Origin: Oxalobacteraceae bacterium
GTDB lineage: Bacteria > Pseudomonadota > Gammaproteobacteria > Burkholderiales > Burkholderiaceae_D
DNA: 36,532 nt
Direction: 5' to 3'
Assembly (NCBI GenBank): GCA_947464955.1
Contig: CANHZI010000025.1
Span: forward strand, 1-36,532
In this document: one piece after another, positions 18,114-25,903 of the stretch
Numbering within the stretch: position 1 is the stretch's first letter
Layout: every line of letters starts with the position of its first letter
Made by a program: the position numbers and the translations under genes
The notes under the pieces: model-generated
What the model saw: the letters and a program-made list of their open reading frames with translations, nothing else
Databases searched by the model: none
What the model was told of the DNA's origin: nothing

Positions 18114-18344
18114 ACATTGACTTAAAGATGGACCGCAAGCCTCAGCATTTCAACAAAGAATCTGCCTGAGCACAGGTCCCATGCTTCCGAACCTGAAGTT
18201 CGAAGATTGAATTGCTAAGTTAAGCTCGCAATGTATCGTGTTGTTGCGCAGCGGGCAAGTCTATCGAGCGGAATATTTTTGTTCGAGCTAAAACACGACA
18301 ATCAGCCATTATATTTTCAACAATAAAGACATGCGCCGACAAAG

Positions 18345-18410
18345 TTCTGCACAGTTTCTGTGTGCAATATTGTGGATATCTTTGGGATGAAATGATAAGT
18401 GATTGATTTA
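18345..18410 (+). repeat. DnaA-box-like module 1
   Basis: TTCTGCACA (18345-18353), 5 bases, TGTGTGCAA (18359-18367), 3 bases, TGTGGATAT (18371-18379), then AAGTGATTGATTTA at 18397-18410. It has the same layout and spacing as modules 2 and 3, with more degenerate boxes. Confidence 0.6.
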
Positions 18411-18515
18411 ACGACACATTAGTACTGCGCCACAAATTTAAGCATTCCTTTGAATTGACTAAAAAACGAACAAAAGGCATTTCCATCAGGAAATTAACAG
18501 AAAATATTCCGAAGA

Positions 18516-18524
18516 CGTGGATAA
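18516..18524 (-). repeat. solitary DnaA-box-like site
   Basis: CGTGGATAA on the plus strand, one mismatch from the reverse complement of TTATCCACA. It stands 10 bases before module 2. Confidence 0.45.
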
Positions 18525-18533
18525 GTAGCAAAG

Positions 18534-18599
18534 TTTTGCACACAAACTGTGGATGACTTTGTGAACAACACTTTCACATATCCTCAAGTGATTGATTTA
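18534..18599 (+). repeat. DnaA-box-like module 2
   Basis: TTTTGCACA (18534-18542; fits the relaxed consensus TTWTNCACA), 5 bases, TGTGGATGA (18548-18556; one mismatch from the inverse box), 3 bases, TGTGAACAA (18560-18568), then AAGTGATTGATTTA at 18586-18599, identical to the element in module 1 and at the same 38-base offset from the first TGTG. Confidence 0.7.
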
Positions 18600-18725
18600 T
18601 TTGAATAAAAGTATGCTGCTCGAATTTTGATCAAACACCGCATTTATTCATAAAACAAGAGAAAACATAAAAAATACATAATTTATTTAGGAAATTGAGT
18701 GGAAATTCGACGAATCCTTGACTAG

Positions 18726-18790
18726 TTTTGCACAAGAATTGTGGATAAGATTGTGAACATGCTGGGCAATAAAGTTTAAGTCGATGATTT
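18726..18790 (+). repeat. DnaA-box-like module 3
   Basis: TTTTGCACA (18726-18734), 5 bases, a perfect inverse DnaA box TGTGGATAA (18740-18748), 3 bases, TGTGAACAT (18752-18760), then AAGTCGATGATTT from 18778, again 38 bases from the first TGTG. It aligns to module 2 without gaps over about 65 bases. Confidence 0.72.
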
Positions 18791-18863
18791 CATTGATTTT
18801 TGTTTCACTGCCTTAAAAAAAGGCAAATCTTGTTTTAATGCCACATGGAAATATTTCAAGTTT

Positions 18864-18920
18864 TCTTTACGCACTCCTGTGGATAACTTTGTGAATAAAC
18901 TTCATGCCGAAGTAATTATA
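18864..18920 (+). repeat. DnaA-box-like module 4
   Basis: The left box is degenerate (TTTACGCAC near 18866). Then come a perfect inverse DnaA box TGTGGATAA (18878-18886), 3 bases, and TGTGAATAA (18890-18898; fits the relaxed consensus), followed by AAGTAATTATA from 18910. It borders the AT-rich stretch. Confidence 0.68.
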
Positions 18921-19019
18921 AAAAGTCTACAGCAAACAAAGAAACTTTTTTTACATGAAATAAAATTAATAAAAACATTAAAATTCATTAAAAATCAATA
19001 ACTTAAGAATTTCATCTAA
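18904..19019. other. AT-rich stretch beside the DnaA-box-like modules
   Basis: By my count 69 of the 80 bases at 18941-19020 are A or T. Near-repeats ATTAATAAAAAC (18965-18976), ATTAAAATTC (18977-18986) and ATTAAAAATC (18987-18996) follow in tandem. Such a stretch next to DnaA boxes resembles a DNA unwinding element, but it may simply be the AT-rich upstream region of the xseA promoter. Confidence 0.45.
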
Positions 19020-19062
19020 AGCAGTTTTTCAGATACAGGGCCACATTGCGCCTCCCCTACCC

Positions 19063-19068
19063 TATAAT
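19063..19068 (+). promoter_or_regulatory. -10 element of the xseA promoter
   Basis: A perfect TATAAT 35 bases before the xseA ATG. No recognisable -35 lies at 16-18 bases, so the site may be activator-dependent or helped by the AT-rich upstream stretch. The predicted start, near 19075, falls on TGTGGACAT (19076-19084), a poor DnaA-box-like match. Confidence 0.5.
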
Positions 19069-19102
19069 CGCTGCTTGTGGACATATATCCCTTACAGACA
19101 CC

Positions 19103-20467
19103 ATGGCATCCTATTCTTTGTTCGAAAATCCCACTAAAAATGAGCCCGTTATCACGGTATCGGCTCTAAACCAAGCTGTAGCGCGACTTCTCGAACAAAA
19201 TTTCCCGCTGACTTGGATTTCCGGTGAAATTTCCAATTTCACCCGCGCCGCATCGGGTCATTGGTACTTCACACTCAAGGATGCAGACGCGCAGGTTCGT
19301 GCTGTGATGTTTCGTGGTCGGGCACAATATGCCTCTTTCACACCTCGGGAAGGCGATAAAGTCGAAGTACGAGCAATGGTCGGACTCTACACGCCCCGTG
19401 GTGACTACCAAATCAATGTGGAGACCATACGCCGCGCGGGTCTTGGTTCTTTATATGAGACTTTTTTACGACTGAAGGCGCAACTGGAGAGCGAGGGCCT
19501 GTTTGACCCAACTAGGAAAAAAGATATCCCTTTGTTTGCCAGACGCATTGCCATTGTCACCAGCCCTAACGCCGCTGCACTCAGAGATGTCTTAAGCGCC
19601 TTCAAACGCAGAGCGCCACATATTGAACTCTGCATCTATCCCTGCCCGGTGCAGGGCGAAGGTGCTGCGGCCAAAATCGCACAAGCCATAGCGACCGCCT
19701 CGGCGGATCCCAAGAATGAGTTAATCATCGTCTGCCGCGGTGGCGGAAGTATTGAAGATCTATGGGCATTTAATGAAGAAATCGTGGCAAGAACCATTGT
19801 GAACTGTGAAATTCCAGTGATCAGTGGCGTTGGTCACGAGACAGATTTCACGATTGCCGATTTCGTCGCTGACTTGCGAGCGCCAACGCCAACAGCCGCA
19901 GCCGAATTAGCCGCCACCGCACAACAAGACTGGCTTGCGAGCCTTGACCATCAGCGCCAACGACTGCATCGTCTAATGCACCGACAACTACAAAACCAGT
20001 CACAACAGCTAGATTGGACGGCGCGGCGCTTGGTCAGCCCTATCGCCAGTATTTCGAGCAAACGCCAAAACTTGCAGATCGCCGCCCAACATTTACGGCA
20101 AGCCTTACAAGTTCCAGCGCAACGCGGCCGCACTCGACTACAACAACTTCAACAAAATCTGCTCCAAAAAAGGCCACAGGTTGCTGTTCATCAAAGCCGA
20201 CTAAGAAGCGAATCCAACGCTATCACGATGGCGATGACCAACAATTTACGTCAACACCAATTACGATTGACACACTTGAGCGAACAGCTTGAGCTACTTA
20301 ATCCACAACGGACACTAGATCGTGGGTATGTGATTTTAAGCCAAGCCGATGGCAGCCTTGTGCGTAGCGCCCAACAGCTTGAAGCCAATCAAAACTTCAT
20401 CTTACGCACCGCAACCGACCTCAGCGATGTCCAAGTCAAGTTAATCGGAAAACCCAGAAAATCGTAA
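19103..20467 (+). CDS. xseA: exodeoxyribonuclease VII large subunit
   Basis: Catalytic subunit of the single-strand-specific exonuclease VII, acting in repair and recombination with XseB (not in this window). From ATG 19103 it has 454 residues. The N-terminal OB-fold ([39 protein letters not shown]) is followed by the catalytic domain with [32 protein letters not shown] and [20 protein letters not shown]. After that come about 120 Gln/Arg-rich helical residues expected to form the long coiled coil, and a C-terminal LDRGYVIL segment. The longest frame begins at TTG 19046, upstream of the predicted transcription start, so the ATG is preferred. No clear Shine-Dalgarno. Confidence 0.96.
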   Translation: MASYSLFENPTKNEPVITVSALNQAVARLLEQNFPLTWISGEISNFTRAASGHWYFTLKDADAQVRAVMFRGRAQYASFTPREGDKVEVRAMVGLYTPRGDYQINVETIRRAGLGSLYETFLRLKAQLESEGLFDPTRKKDIPLFARRIAIVTSPNAAALRDVLSAFKRRAPHIELCIYPCPVQGEGAAAKIAQAIATASADPKNELIIVCRGGGSIEDLWAFNEEIVARTIVNCEIPVISGVGHETDFTIADFVADLRAPTPTAAAELAATAQQDWLASLDHQRQRLHRLMHRQLQNQSQQLDWTARRLVSPIASISSKRQNLQIAAQHLRQALQVPAQRGRTRLQQLQQNLLQKRPQVAVHQSRLRSESNAITMAMTNNLRQHQLRLTHLSEQLELLNPQRTLDRGYVILSQADGSLVRSAQQLEANQNFILRTATDLSDVQVKLIGKPRKS

Positions 20468-20557
20468 GACTATTTAGCCTTTTTCTCGAATTCAAGCGAT
20501 CCTTGAGGATTCCCACAAAAAATCAAGGGCAAAGCTGCACGTAATCCGACAAACGCT

Positions 20558-20563
20558 TACAAT
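20558..20563 (+). promoter_or_regulatory. candidate -10 element of sodB
   Basis: TACAAT, 84 bases before the sodB ATG, with only a poor -35 (CTGCAC) 17 bases upstream. It is in the right place for a separate sodB promoter after xseA. Confidence 0.35.
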
Positions 20564-20602
20564 GATGGTTTTCGCTGAAACTATTTTAGCCATAACGGTA
20601 AC

Positions 20603-20626
20603 GCTCACACCAATCCTTTGGTGAGC
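20603..20626 (+). other. hairpin in the sodB 5' leader
   Basis: GCTCAC (20603-20608) and GTGAGC (20621-20626) form a 6-base stem, extended by CAA/TTG inside after a two-base bulge. It stands about 8 bases before the AGGA ribosome site. No T run follows, so it is not a terminator; it could influence translation or mRNA stability. Confidence 0.5.
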
Positions 20627-20646
20627 ACTTCTTGATAGGAACGATC

Positions 20647-21225
20647 ATGGAACATACTTTGCCAGCATTGCCATACGCAATTGACGCCTTAGCACCACAT
20701 ATCTCACAAGAAACCTTGGAATACCATTATGGTAAGCATCACCAAACTTATGTGACTAACCTCAATAACCTGATCAAAGGTACTGAGTTCGAGAATTCAA
20801 CGCTCGAAGAAATCGTCAAAAAATCCTCCGCTGGCATTTTCAATAATGCGGCACAAATCTGGAATCACACTTTCTATTGGAATGGTTTGAAACCAAATGG
20901 TGGTGGTGTACCAAGCGGAAAATTAGCCGATGCAATCAATGCAAAATGGGGTTCATTCGATGCATTCAAAGATGCATTCACTAAATCCTGTGTGGGTAAC
21001 TTTGGTTCAAGCTGGACATGGCTAGTGAAAAAAGCCGATGGCAGCTTGGACATCGTCAATACATCGAATGCAGCAACACCACTGACAACAACAGATACCC
21101 CATTGTTGACATGTGATTTGTGGGAACACGCTTACTACATCGACTATCGCAATGCACGTCCAAAGTATTTAGAGGCGTTCTGGGCATTGGTTAACTGGGA
21201 TTTCGCAACTGCAAACCTCGGTTAA
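20647..21225 (+). CDS. sodB: superoxide dismutase, iron type
   Basis: A 192-residue cytoplasmic Fe-SOD that dismutates superoxide. Metal ligands are H27 (EYHYGKHH), H74 (WNHTFYW), D157 and H161 ([11 protein letters not shown]). Q70 in NNAAQIWNH is the second-sphere glutamine in the position typical of the iron enzyme, and FGSSWTWLV is also Fe-type. The longest frame begins at TTG 20632, but ATG 20647 has AGGA 8 bases upstream and matches the family start ([11 protein letters not shown]). It lies downstream of xseA, probably with its own promoter, and ends at a strong terminator. Confidence 0.97.
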   Translation: MEHTLPALPYAIDALAPHISQETLEYHYGKHHQTYVTNLNNLIKGTEFENSTLEEIVKKSSAGIFNNAAQIWNHTFYWNGLKPNGGGVPSGKLADAINAKWGSFDAFKDAFTKSCVGNFGSSWTWLVKKADGSLDIVNTSNAATPLTTTDTPLLTCDLWEHAYYIDYRNARPKYLEAFWALVNWDFATANLG

Positions 21226-21252
21226 TTTCAGAATTCATCTGAACTAAATCGG

Positions 21253-21290
21253 AAAGCCTGTGGTCAGACACCACAGGCTTTTCTATTTTT
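21253..21290 (+). terminator. intrinsic terminator of sodB
   Basis: A 12-base perfect stem AAAGCCTGTGGT (21253-21264) / ACCACAGGCTTT (21270-21281) with a CAGAC loop, followed by TTCTATTTTT. It begins 28 bases after the stop. Confidence 0.94.
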
Positions 21291-21342
21291 GATTGTCGTT
21301 TAGCGCAATATTCAGAAACTTCCTCTTCTCTTGATCTTTATT

Positions 21343-22314
21343 ATGTTGCCTTCTTTTCCAAAGCAAATTCTCAGCGCAATTCTCGGTTTAAGCATGTCTA
21401 CAGCTCTTCAGGCCGCGACGCTCAACTCCCCATCCATTCAAACATCGCAAGCGATGCTCGATCTACAAACGCTTGCTAGTGCAGAAATGCAGGGGCGTGG
21501 AATCGGCAGTGAAGGCAGCGCAAAAGCGAGGGCTTATATTCTCAAGCGGCTCGACGAGCTTGGTCTCAAACCGTGTGCTACCGATCTCGTGACTGAGTTC
21601 AGTTTCAAAGATCGTAGCGGCAATGAAAAGAAAGGGCAAAACATCATCGCCTGCCAAGCGGGGCAATTGAGCAAGGCAGATTACTTAGTTGTATCGGCAC
21701 ACTACGATCACCTCGGCATACAAAATCAAAAAATTTATTTTGGTGCTGATGACAACGCGTCCGGCGTTGCTGGTGTGCTGGCGGTAGCGGAATACTTTAA
21801 AAAGAATTCACCGAACAACAATATTGCATATGCTTTTTTTGATGGTGAAGAAATCGGTTTACGCGGTGCACACGCTTTCGTCAAGCAACAAACAATCTCA
21901 ACCGCGAGTATTATCGCCAATATAAACTTCGATATGATTGCCCGTGGCGACAAGAACGAACTTTTTGCGAGCGGTTCATATCAAACACCAAGTTTCAAAT
22001 CGGCACTCACTTCACTCGATGGTACGGGTGGCATTAAACTAAAGTTCGATCACGATAGGCCAGAGCAAGGTCAAAATGACTGGACCAACCAATCTGACCA
22101 TTTCGCGTTCTATAACGTTGGCGTACCACACATCTATTTCGGTGTTGAAGATCATGCGGATTACCATAAACCAAGTGATACAGTCGAGAAAGTAAATCCT
22201 CGCTTCTTTAATGCTGCAATTGAATTAGTGCAGCGCGCGGTGAGCACTATCGACAAAGCTTCTTCTTACAATGACTTCCGAGCTGAACGTAAGAAATACG
22301 GGAAAGCGGACTAA
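21343..22314 (+). CDS. exported M28-family zinc aminopeptidase
   Basis: About 323 residues with a signal peptide (MLPSFPKQILSAILGLSMST..., cleavage probably after ALQA near residue 24). The co-catalytic zinc site of M28 is complete: SAHYDHLG (H120), GADDNASG (D136), DGEEIG (E169/E170), NFDMIARG (D197) and DYHKPSDT (H275). A PA-like insert is absent. It probably releases amino acids from peptides in the periplasm or outside the cell. The longest frame starts at TTG 21331; ATG 21343 fits the signal peptide better, but no Shine-Dalgarno is visible for either. Confidence 0.9.
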   Translation: MLPSFPKQILSAILGLSMSTALQAATLNSPSIQTSQAMLDLQTLASAEMQGRGIGSEGSAKARAYILKRLDELGLKPCATDLVTEFSFKDRSGNEKKGQNIIACQAGQLSKADYLVVSAHYDHLGIQNQKIYFGADDNASGVAGVLAVAEYFKKNSPNNNIAYAFFDGEEIGLRGAHAFVKQQTISTASIIANINFDMIARGDKNELFASGSYQTPSFKSALTSLDGTGGIKLKFDHDRPEQGQNDWTNQSDHFAFYNVGVPHIYFGVEDHADYHKPSDTVEKVNPRFFNAAIELVQRAVSTIDKASSYNDFRAERKKYGKAD

Positions 22315-22334
22315 AAGCTAGCAACAATAAACAA

Positions 22335-22362
22335 TGCCCAGATTTCTCTGGACATTTTTTAT
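22335..22362 (+). terminator. intrinsic terminator of the M28 peptidase gene
   Basis: CCAGA (22338-22342), loop TTTC, TCTGG (22347-22351), with outer TG/CA pairs around one mismatch, followed by TTTTTTATT. It lies in the gap between convergent genes and may act weakly on the minus strand too. Confidence 0.65.
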
Positions 22363-22369
22363 TCGGCAT

Positions 22370-23548
22370 TTAGTTTTTCTGCGACTTCACAGGAAACAAA
22401 AAAGCTTCCAACATTTGCGTCCATGTTGGCTCTTTACCGTACATCCGAATACCGAGCGTAAACACACGGGTTGCCGCCGACTTGAACCACCATAGGCAAG
22501 CGATCAACAAACTTAGAGCCAAGGCCCATTGCCATAACGGCACAACAGTATGGGCCATTCTGAGTGGCATGGCAGCGAACGAGGTCAAAGGAAAAATACT
22601 CATTACTTGCATCATCATCCCTTCGGCATTGTCGATACCGCTATAGGCTAATGCAACTGGAACCGCTGGCAGAAACATCATGATGCTACGACTCGAATGA
22701 TTCGGATCATCAATAGTCGCCGCAAAAGCCGCCATGAAAGTGTTGACCAATAACAAACCAAGTCCAATGAATACAATGTCACTAACAACATCCCAAACAG
22801 ACAAAGGCAAGTCGAGTCCACTCTTTCCATTAAATGCCGCAATCCCGTTTATAACAACAAAGAATATCAATCCATAAGTTAGCATGGTCTTGAGACAGAA
22901 TAATGAGATTCCTAAAATCTTTCCTTGTATCCACTGCGCTGGTGAAATCAAGGTTAATAACTGCTCAGTCACACGATTCTGTTTTTCACTCGTAATACCA
23001 GTAAACAAATAACCAAATCCAGAGAAAATTCCCATTATCAACAAAAATAATAAGGCCCCGCTCAAGAGATCTCGACCACGCTCATTGTCGTCCTGATTCT
23101 CTTGCTTGAGAGTCCGTACCAACACTTCGGGTAACTCTGTAATACTTTTTCGTTGAGCGTCATCCAATGGCAACGCGGCAATTAAACGTTGTTGCTGCCA
23201 ACTCTTCAAACCAGTTTTCAGCTTCCCTTGCCAACTCGCTTTCTCTTTCACAGTGAGTTGTACTTGTCCCTTATCAATCGTGATCACAGCATGCCAAGTA
23301 CTGCCGAGATTTTTCATCACATTTTCCTGACCTTGATTTCCTAATTGGCTGAACTGAAAACCTTCCAATTTCGGCATCACTCCTTCGGCGAACACCGCAA
23401 CTTGATAGTCTTTGTCGAGTACGCTTTTCAGCATAGGCCAAGCGAAAGAGAAACCAAAACCAACTAGCATCAACACGAGAGAGATGATCTCTTGCTTCCA
23501 TTTAAAGTAGCGCTTAAATTCAAATACAGCAATCGTCCACAAATTCAT
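22370..23548 (-). CDS. ABC transporter permease, NatB/ABC-2 type
   Basis: A 392-residue inner-membrane permease. One helix near residues 23-42 is followed by a large extracytoplasmic region (about 45-185), then about five helices beginning at LLSGALLFLLIMGIFSGFGY and ending at LWQWALALSLLIACLWW. This is the ABC2_membrane_3/NatB layout found in exporters of sodium, drugs or other solutes. The long frame from 23605 overlaps the ATPase gene. ATG 23548 has a perfect AGGAGGT and begins 1 base after the ATPase stop, so it is the start. The substrate is unknown. Confidence 0.88.
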   Translation of the reverse strand: MNLWTIAVFEFKRYFKWKQEIISLVLMLVGFGFSFAWPMLKSVLDKDYQVAVFAEGVMPKLEGFQFSQLGNQGQENVMKNLGSTWHAVITIDKGQVQLTVKEKASWQGKLKTGLKSWQQQRLIAALPLDDAQRKSITELPEVLVRTLKQENQDDNERGRDLLSGALLFLLIMGIFSGFGYLFTGITSEKQNRVTEQLLTLISPAQWIQGKILGISLFCLKTMLTYGLIFFVVINGIAAFNGKSGLDLPLSVWDVVSDIVFIGLGLLLVNTFMAAFAATIDDPNHSSRSIMMFLPAVPVALAYSGIDNAEGMMMQVMSIFPLTSFAAMPLRMAHTVVPLWQWALALSLLIACLWWFKSAATRVFTLGIRMYGKEPTWTQMLEAFLFPVKSQKN

Positions 23549-23549
23549 T

Positions 23550-24518
23550 TTAAACCTCCTTCGCCTGTGTAATGCTCGACGCCGCCACTTGATCTTGCGC
23601 GGCATTGTGCGTTTGAACTGCAGTCAAATACAAATCGTGCAAACTTGGTCGTTGACGCCCAAAATCGATTAGTTCTCCAAGCGACATCAGTTCTGACAAC
23701 AACTGATTCACTGTATGTCCCTCGCGCATTTCTACCAACACCTGTTGCTCTTCCTTCATTTCTGCGTGTTGAACCGCAGCACAAGCTTGAATCTGTACAA
23801 GGTCAGGCGCCGACATAAAACTGAGGGCATAGAATTTACGTGGACTCAACTGTTCAATCACCTGGTTTAGATCTCCGCGGGCAACCTCTTGGCCCTTATT
23901 TAACAATAGCATTTCGTCTGCCAAGCGCTCAATCAAGGCCATTTGATGCGCGCTGAGGACGATAGTCGTACCACTTTGACGAAGTTCATTCAAAATTGTC
24001 AGAACATGTTCTTGATTGACGGGATCAAGCCCTGAAAACGGTTCATCCAACACCAACAATTTCGGATGATGGATCAGGCAACTAATCAATTGCACCTTTT
24101 GTTGATTACCCTTGGAGAGCTTACTGAGGTTATCTTTTGCTTTATCTTGCAAATCAAATCGTGGCAGCCAATGTGCAAGTTCGTCGCTAATCTGTTGCCG
24201 GTTCAGGCCACGTAATTTACCGATGTAAGTAAGATTCTCGACCACAGACTTATCTGGATACAAGCCACGATCTTCAGGCAAATAGGCAAAACTCGTTTCA
24301 GGAAGCGCAGCGACCGACACACCATCTATACGTACCTCGATCTTGCCCGTATCTGGCTGAGTCAAGCCAACCAGCATACGAATCAAAGACGACTTACCAG
24401 CGCCATTTGGGCCCAACAAGGCAAAGATTTTCCCAGCACGAACGGTAAAGCTTAAGCCACGTACTGCTTGCACGGTACTGTATGACTTTTCAACAGCATC
24501 AACCACAATTTCTATCAT
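23550..24518 (-). CDS. ABC transporter ATP-binding protein, NatA type with DUF4162-like tail
   Basis: ATPase of the exporter encoded with the next gene. Walker A ALLGPNGAGKSS, Q-loop region YLPEDRGLYPD, signature LSKGNQQKVQL, Walker B LLVLDEPFSGLDP, and H-loop VLSAHQM. After about residue 215 a C-terminal domain (FYALSFMSAPDLVQIQ..., VNQLLSELMSLGELIDFGRQ, PSLHDLYLTAV) resembles DUF4162 of exporter ATPases. ATG 24518 has GGAG 5 bases upstream and matches the family start; the longer frame from 24542 lacks such a site. It forms a two-gene operon with the permease. Confidence 0.92.
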   Translation of the reverse strand: MIEIVVDAVEKSYSTVQAVRGLSFTVRAGKIFALLGPNGAGKSSLIRMLVGLTQPDTGKIEVRIDGVSVAALPETSFAYLPEDRGLYPDKSVVENLTYIGKLRGLNRQQISDELAHWLPRFDLQDKAKDNLSKLSKGNQQKVQLISCLIHHPKLLVLDEPFSGLDPVNQEHVLTILNELRQSGTTIVLSAHQMALIERLADEMLLLNKGQEVARGDLNQVIEQLSPRKFYALSFMSAPDLVQIQACAAVQHAEMKEEQQVLVEMREGHTVNQLLSELMSLGELIDFGRQRPSLHDLYLTAVQTHNAAQDQVAASSITQAKEV

Positions 24519-24678
24519 AAGAGCTCCAATGGACACAGGCATGCAAAGCTTCCTAACCTCTAATTCAGATCAGGAAGCGACATACAAAAGCATATGGGGA
24601 AAACTAAATTCTCGTTAGATGAAAGCGACAAAACACGAAACATGCAATCCGAAGCACGAAGAATCTAGCGGTGTGAAT

Positions 24679-25644
24679 TTATTCTGGCTTCTTAAACTTG
24701 AAGATAGGCGCCAAGAAGCGGTCATACAGCTGGTACGCACACAACACCAAAGCACCCGCAACTATTCCCACTAGAATATCTACTAAGGCTGGAATCAAGA
24801 AACCCAATACCACGCCCAAATAAGGAATGCTCGCGGTGGCGGTCGCCAAATGGTGCGAAAAGTCACCAATCGCATGCACACCGTGAGTCAGTATTCCACC
24901 GCCCACCATAAACATTGCGACTGTACCAATCACGGTTAAGGCTTTCATTAACCAAGGGGCGAAAGCCACCAAGCCATCGCCAAGCTTATGTTTCAGGCGA
25001 TGCAAAAATGAATCATTCGCATTTTTTCGTAAGTAAAACCCCATATCGTCGAGTTTCACAATCAAAGCGACGAAACCGTACACACCGACCGTCATGATCA
25101 GACTCACGCCAACCAAGACGGCTACGCGGGTAGAGAAAACAGATTCCGCGACAGTACCTAAAGTGATAATGATAATTTCTGCACTCAGAACGAAATCTGT
25201 TCGAATCGCCCCCTTAATTTTGTCCGCCTCATAGGCAACTAAATCCACATTGGTATCGGCAACGTGCGAGAGCAACTCAGCTTCCTCGGCTTTCTCTTCG
25301 GCGTCAGTGTGCAAGAACTTGTGTGCCAGTTTCTCAAAACCCTCAAAGCACAAATAAGCACCGCCCAACATCAACAAAGGCATAATCGCCCAAGACGCCA
25401 ATGCGCTTAACAATAAGGCCAAGGGCACGATAATCATTTTGTTTTTCAACGAACCTTTAGCGACTGCCCAAACCACTGGCAACTCGCGATCAGCTCGCAC
25501 GCCGTTAACTTGCTCGGCATTTAGCGCGAGATCATCGCCAAGTACACCTGCCGTTTTCTTAGCAGCAACTTTAGTCATTAGAGCGACATCATCTAAAACG
25601 GTCGCAATATCATCGAGAAGGGTTAAAAGGCTTGCACCTGACAT
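24679..25644 (-). CDS. DUF808 (YedI-like) inner-membrane protein
   Basis: A 321-residue polytopic membrane protein. The start MSGASLLTLLDDIATVLDDVALMTKVAAKKTAGVLGDDLALNAEQ (given here as the recognisable family opening, residues 1-45) and the middle segments TDFVLSAEIIIITLGTV and GDGLVAFAPWLMKALTVIGT match the DUF808 family. About eight hydrophobic helices follow the first 60 residues. The function is unknown; older names call it a putative transporter. It is upstream of the ABC operon on the same strand, 160 bases away; that gap has only a 7-base inverted repeat without a T run. Confidence 0.9.
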   Translation of the reverse strand: MSGASLLTLLDDIATVLDDVALMTKVAAKKTAGVLGDDLALNAEQVNGVRADRELPVVWAVAKGSLKNKMIIVPLALLLSALASWAIMPLLMLGGAYLCFEGFEKLAHKFLHTDAEEKAEEAELLSHVADTNVDLVAYEADKIKGAIRTDFVLSAEIIIITLGTVAESVFSTRVAVLVGVSLIMTVGVYGFVALIVKLDDMGFYLRKNANDSFLHRLKHKLGDGLVAFAPWLMKALTVIGTVAMFMVGGGILTHGVHAIGDFSHHLATATASIPYLGVVLGFLIPALVDILVGIVAGALVLCAYQLYDRFLAPIFKFKKPE

Positions 25645-25903
25645 AGATCTAATCTTTAAAAATAGAGGGGGATTCGCGTCATAAATGACGTGATTTCATA
25701 CAAATAAACTAAAATTTTACTGTACTTGAGCGTTCTAGTCGGGATTTTTTGACGGTCAAATTTTTTTATCTTCACCATTGCAAAAAAATAGAGGAAGGCA
25801 ATGAACTTCCGCCAGACTTAATTAGTCTACTTTTACCATTTTTTTATTGCGCCGGGACACCGGCTATTCACCATTCACCGCCTAATCTTAAACAAGGAAT
25901 AAA
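25645..25903. other. divergent leader region of the DUF808 gene and the S9 peptidase gene
   Basis: A 259-base gap containing a perfect palindrome TTTGACGGTCAAA (25748-25760), a GGAAG/CTTCC pair (25794-25810) and a GC-rich hairpin GCCGG-GACA-CCGGC (25851-25864) about 40 bases before the S9 start. TTGACG inside the palindrome could be a -35, but no good -10 stands at 17 bases. Nothing coding is seen. Confidence 0.45.

Larger units (their letters stand above)
18102..19102. other. gene-free divergent region between exbB and xseA
   Basis: About 1 kb without a supportable gene, exceptional in this compact window. It holds, left to right: the exbB leader; an imperfect inverted repeat CTTCCGAAC/GTTCGAAG (18184-18205); four copies of a DnaA-box-like module (18345-18920); a very AT-rich stretch (18904-19019); and the xseA promoter region. 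Short frames here, such as the minus-strand one at 18220-18543, have no start signal or family character and cross the repeat modules. Confidence 0.75.

Noticed and set aside
18220-18543. 107-codon minus-strand open frame inside the box region
   Set aside because: No ribosome site, no recognisable family, and it runs across module 1 and the solitary box, so the DNA repeats explain the sequence better.
18102-19102. Calling this region the chromosomal origin of replication (oriC)
   Set aside because: Box cluster plus AT-rich stretch is suggestive, but dnaA, dnaN, gyrB, rpmH, gidA and parAB are all absent. The flanking order exbB/xseA is, from memory, conserved in genomes whose origin lies elsewhere. 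I could not compute GC skew, so I report only a DnaA-box-like cluster.
24548-24578. Inverted repeat GCTTCCT/AGGAAGC between the DUF808 and ABC ATPase genes as a terminator
   Set aside because: The loop is 17 bases and no T run follows on the minus strand; too weak to call.
25851-25864. GCCGG-GACA-CCGGC hairpin as a terminator
   Set aside because: The T tract is on the wrong side for either strand's upstream gene; kept only as a leader hairpin in the gap description.
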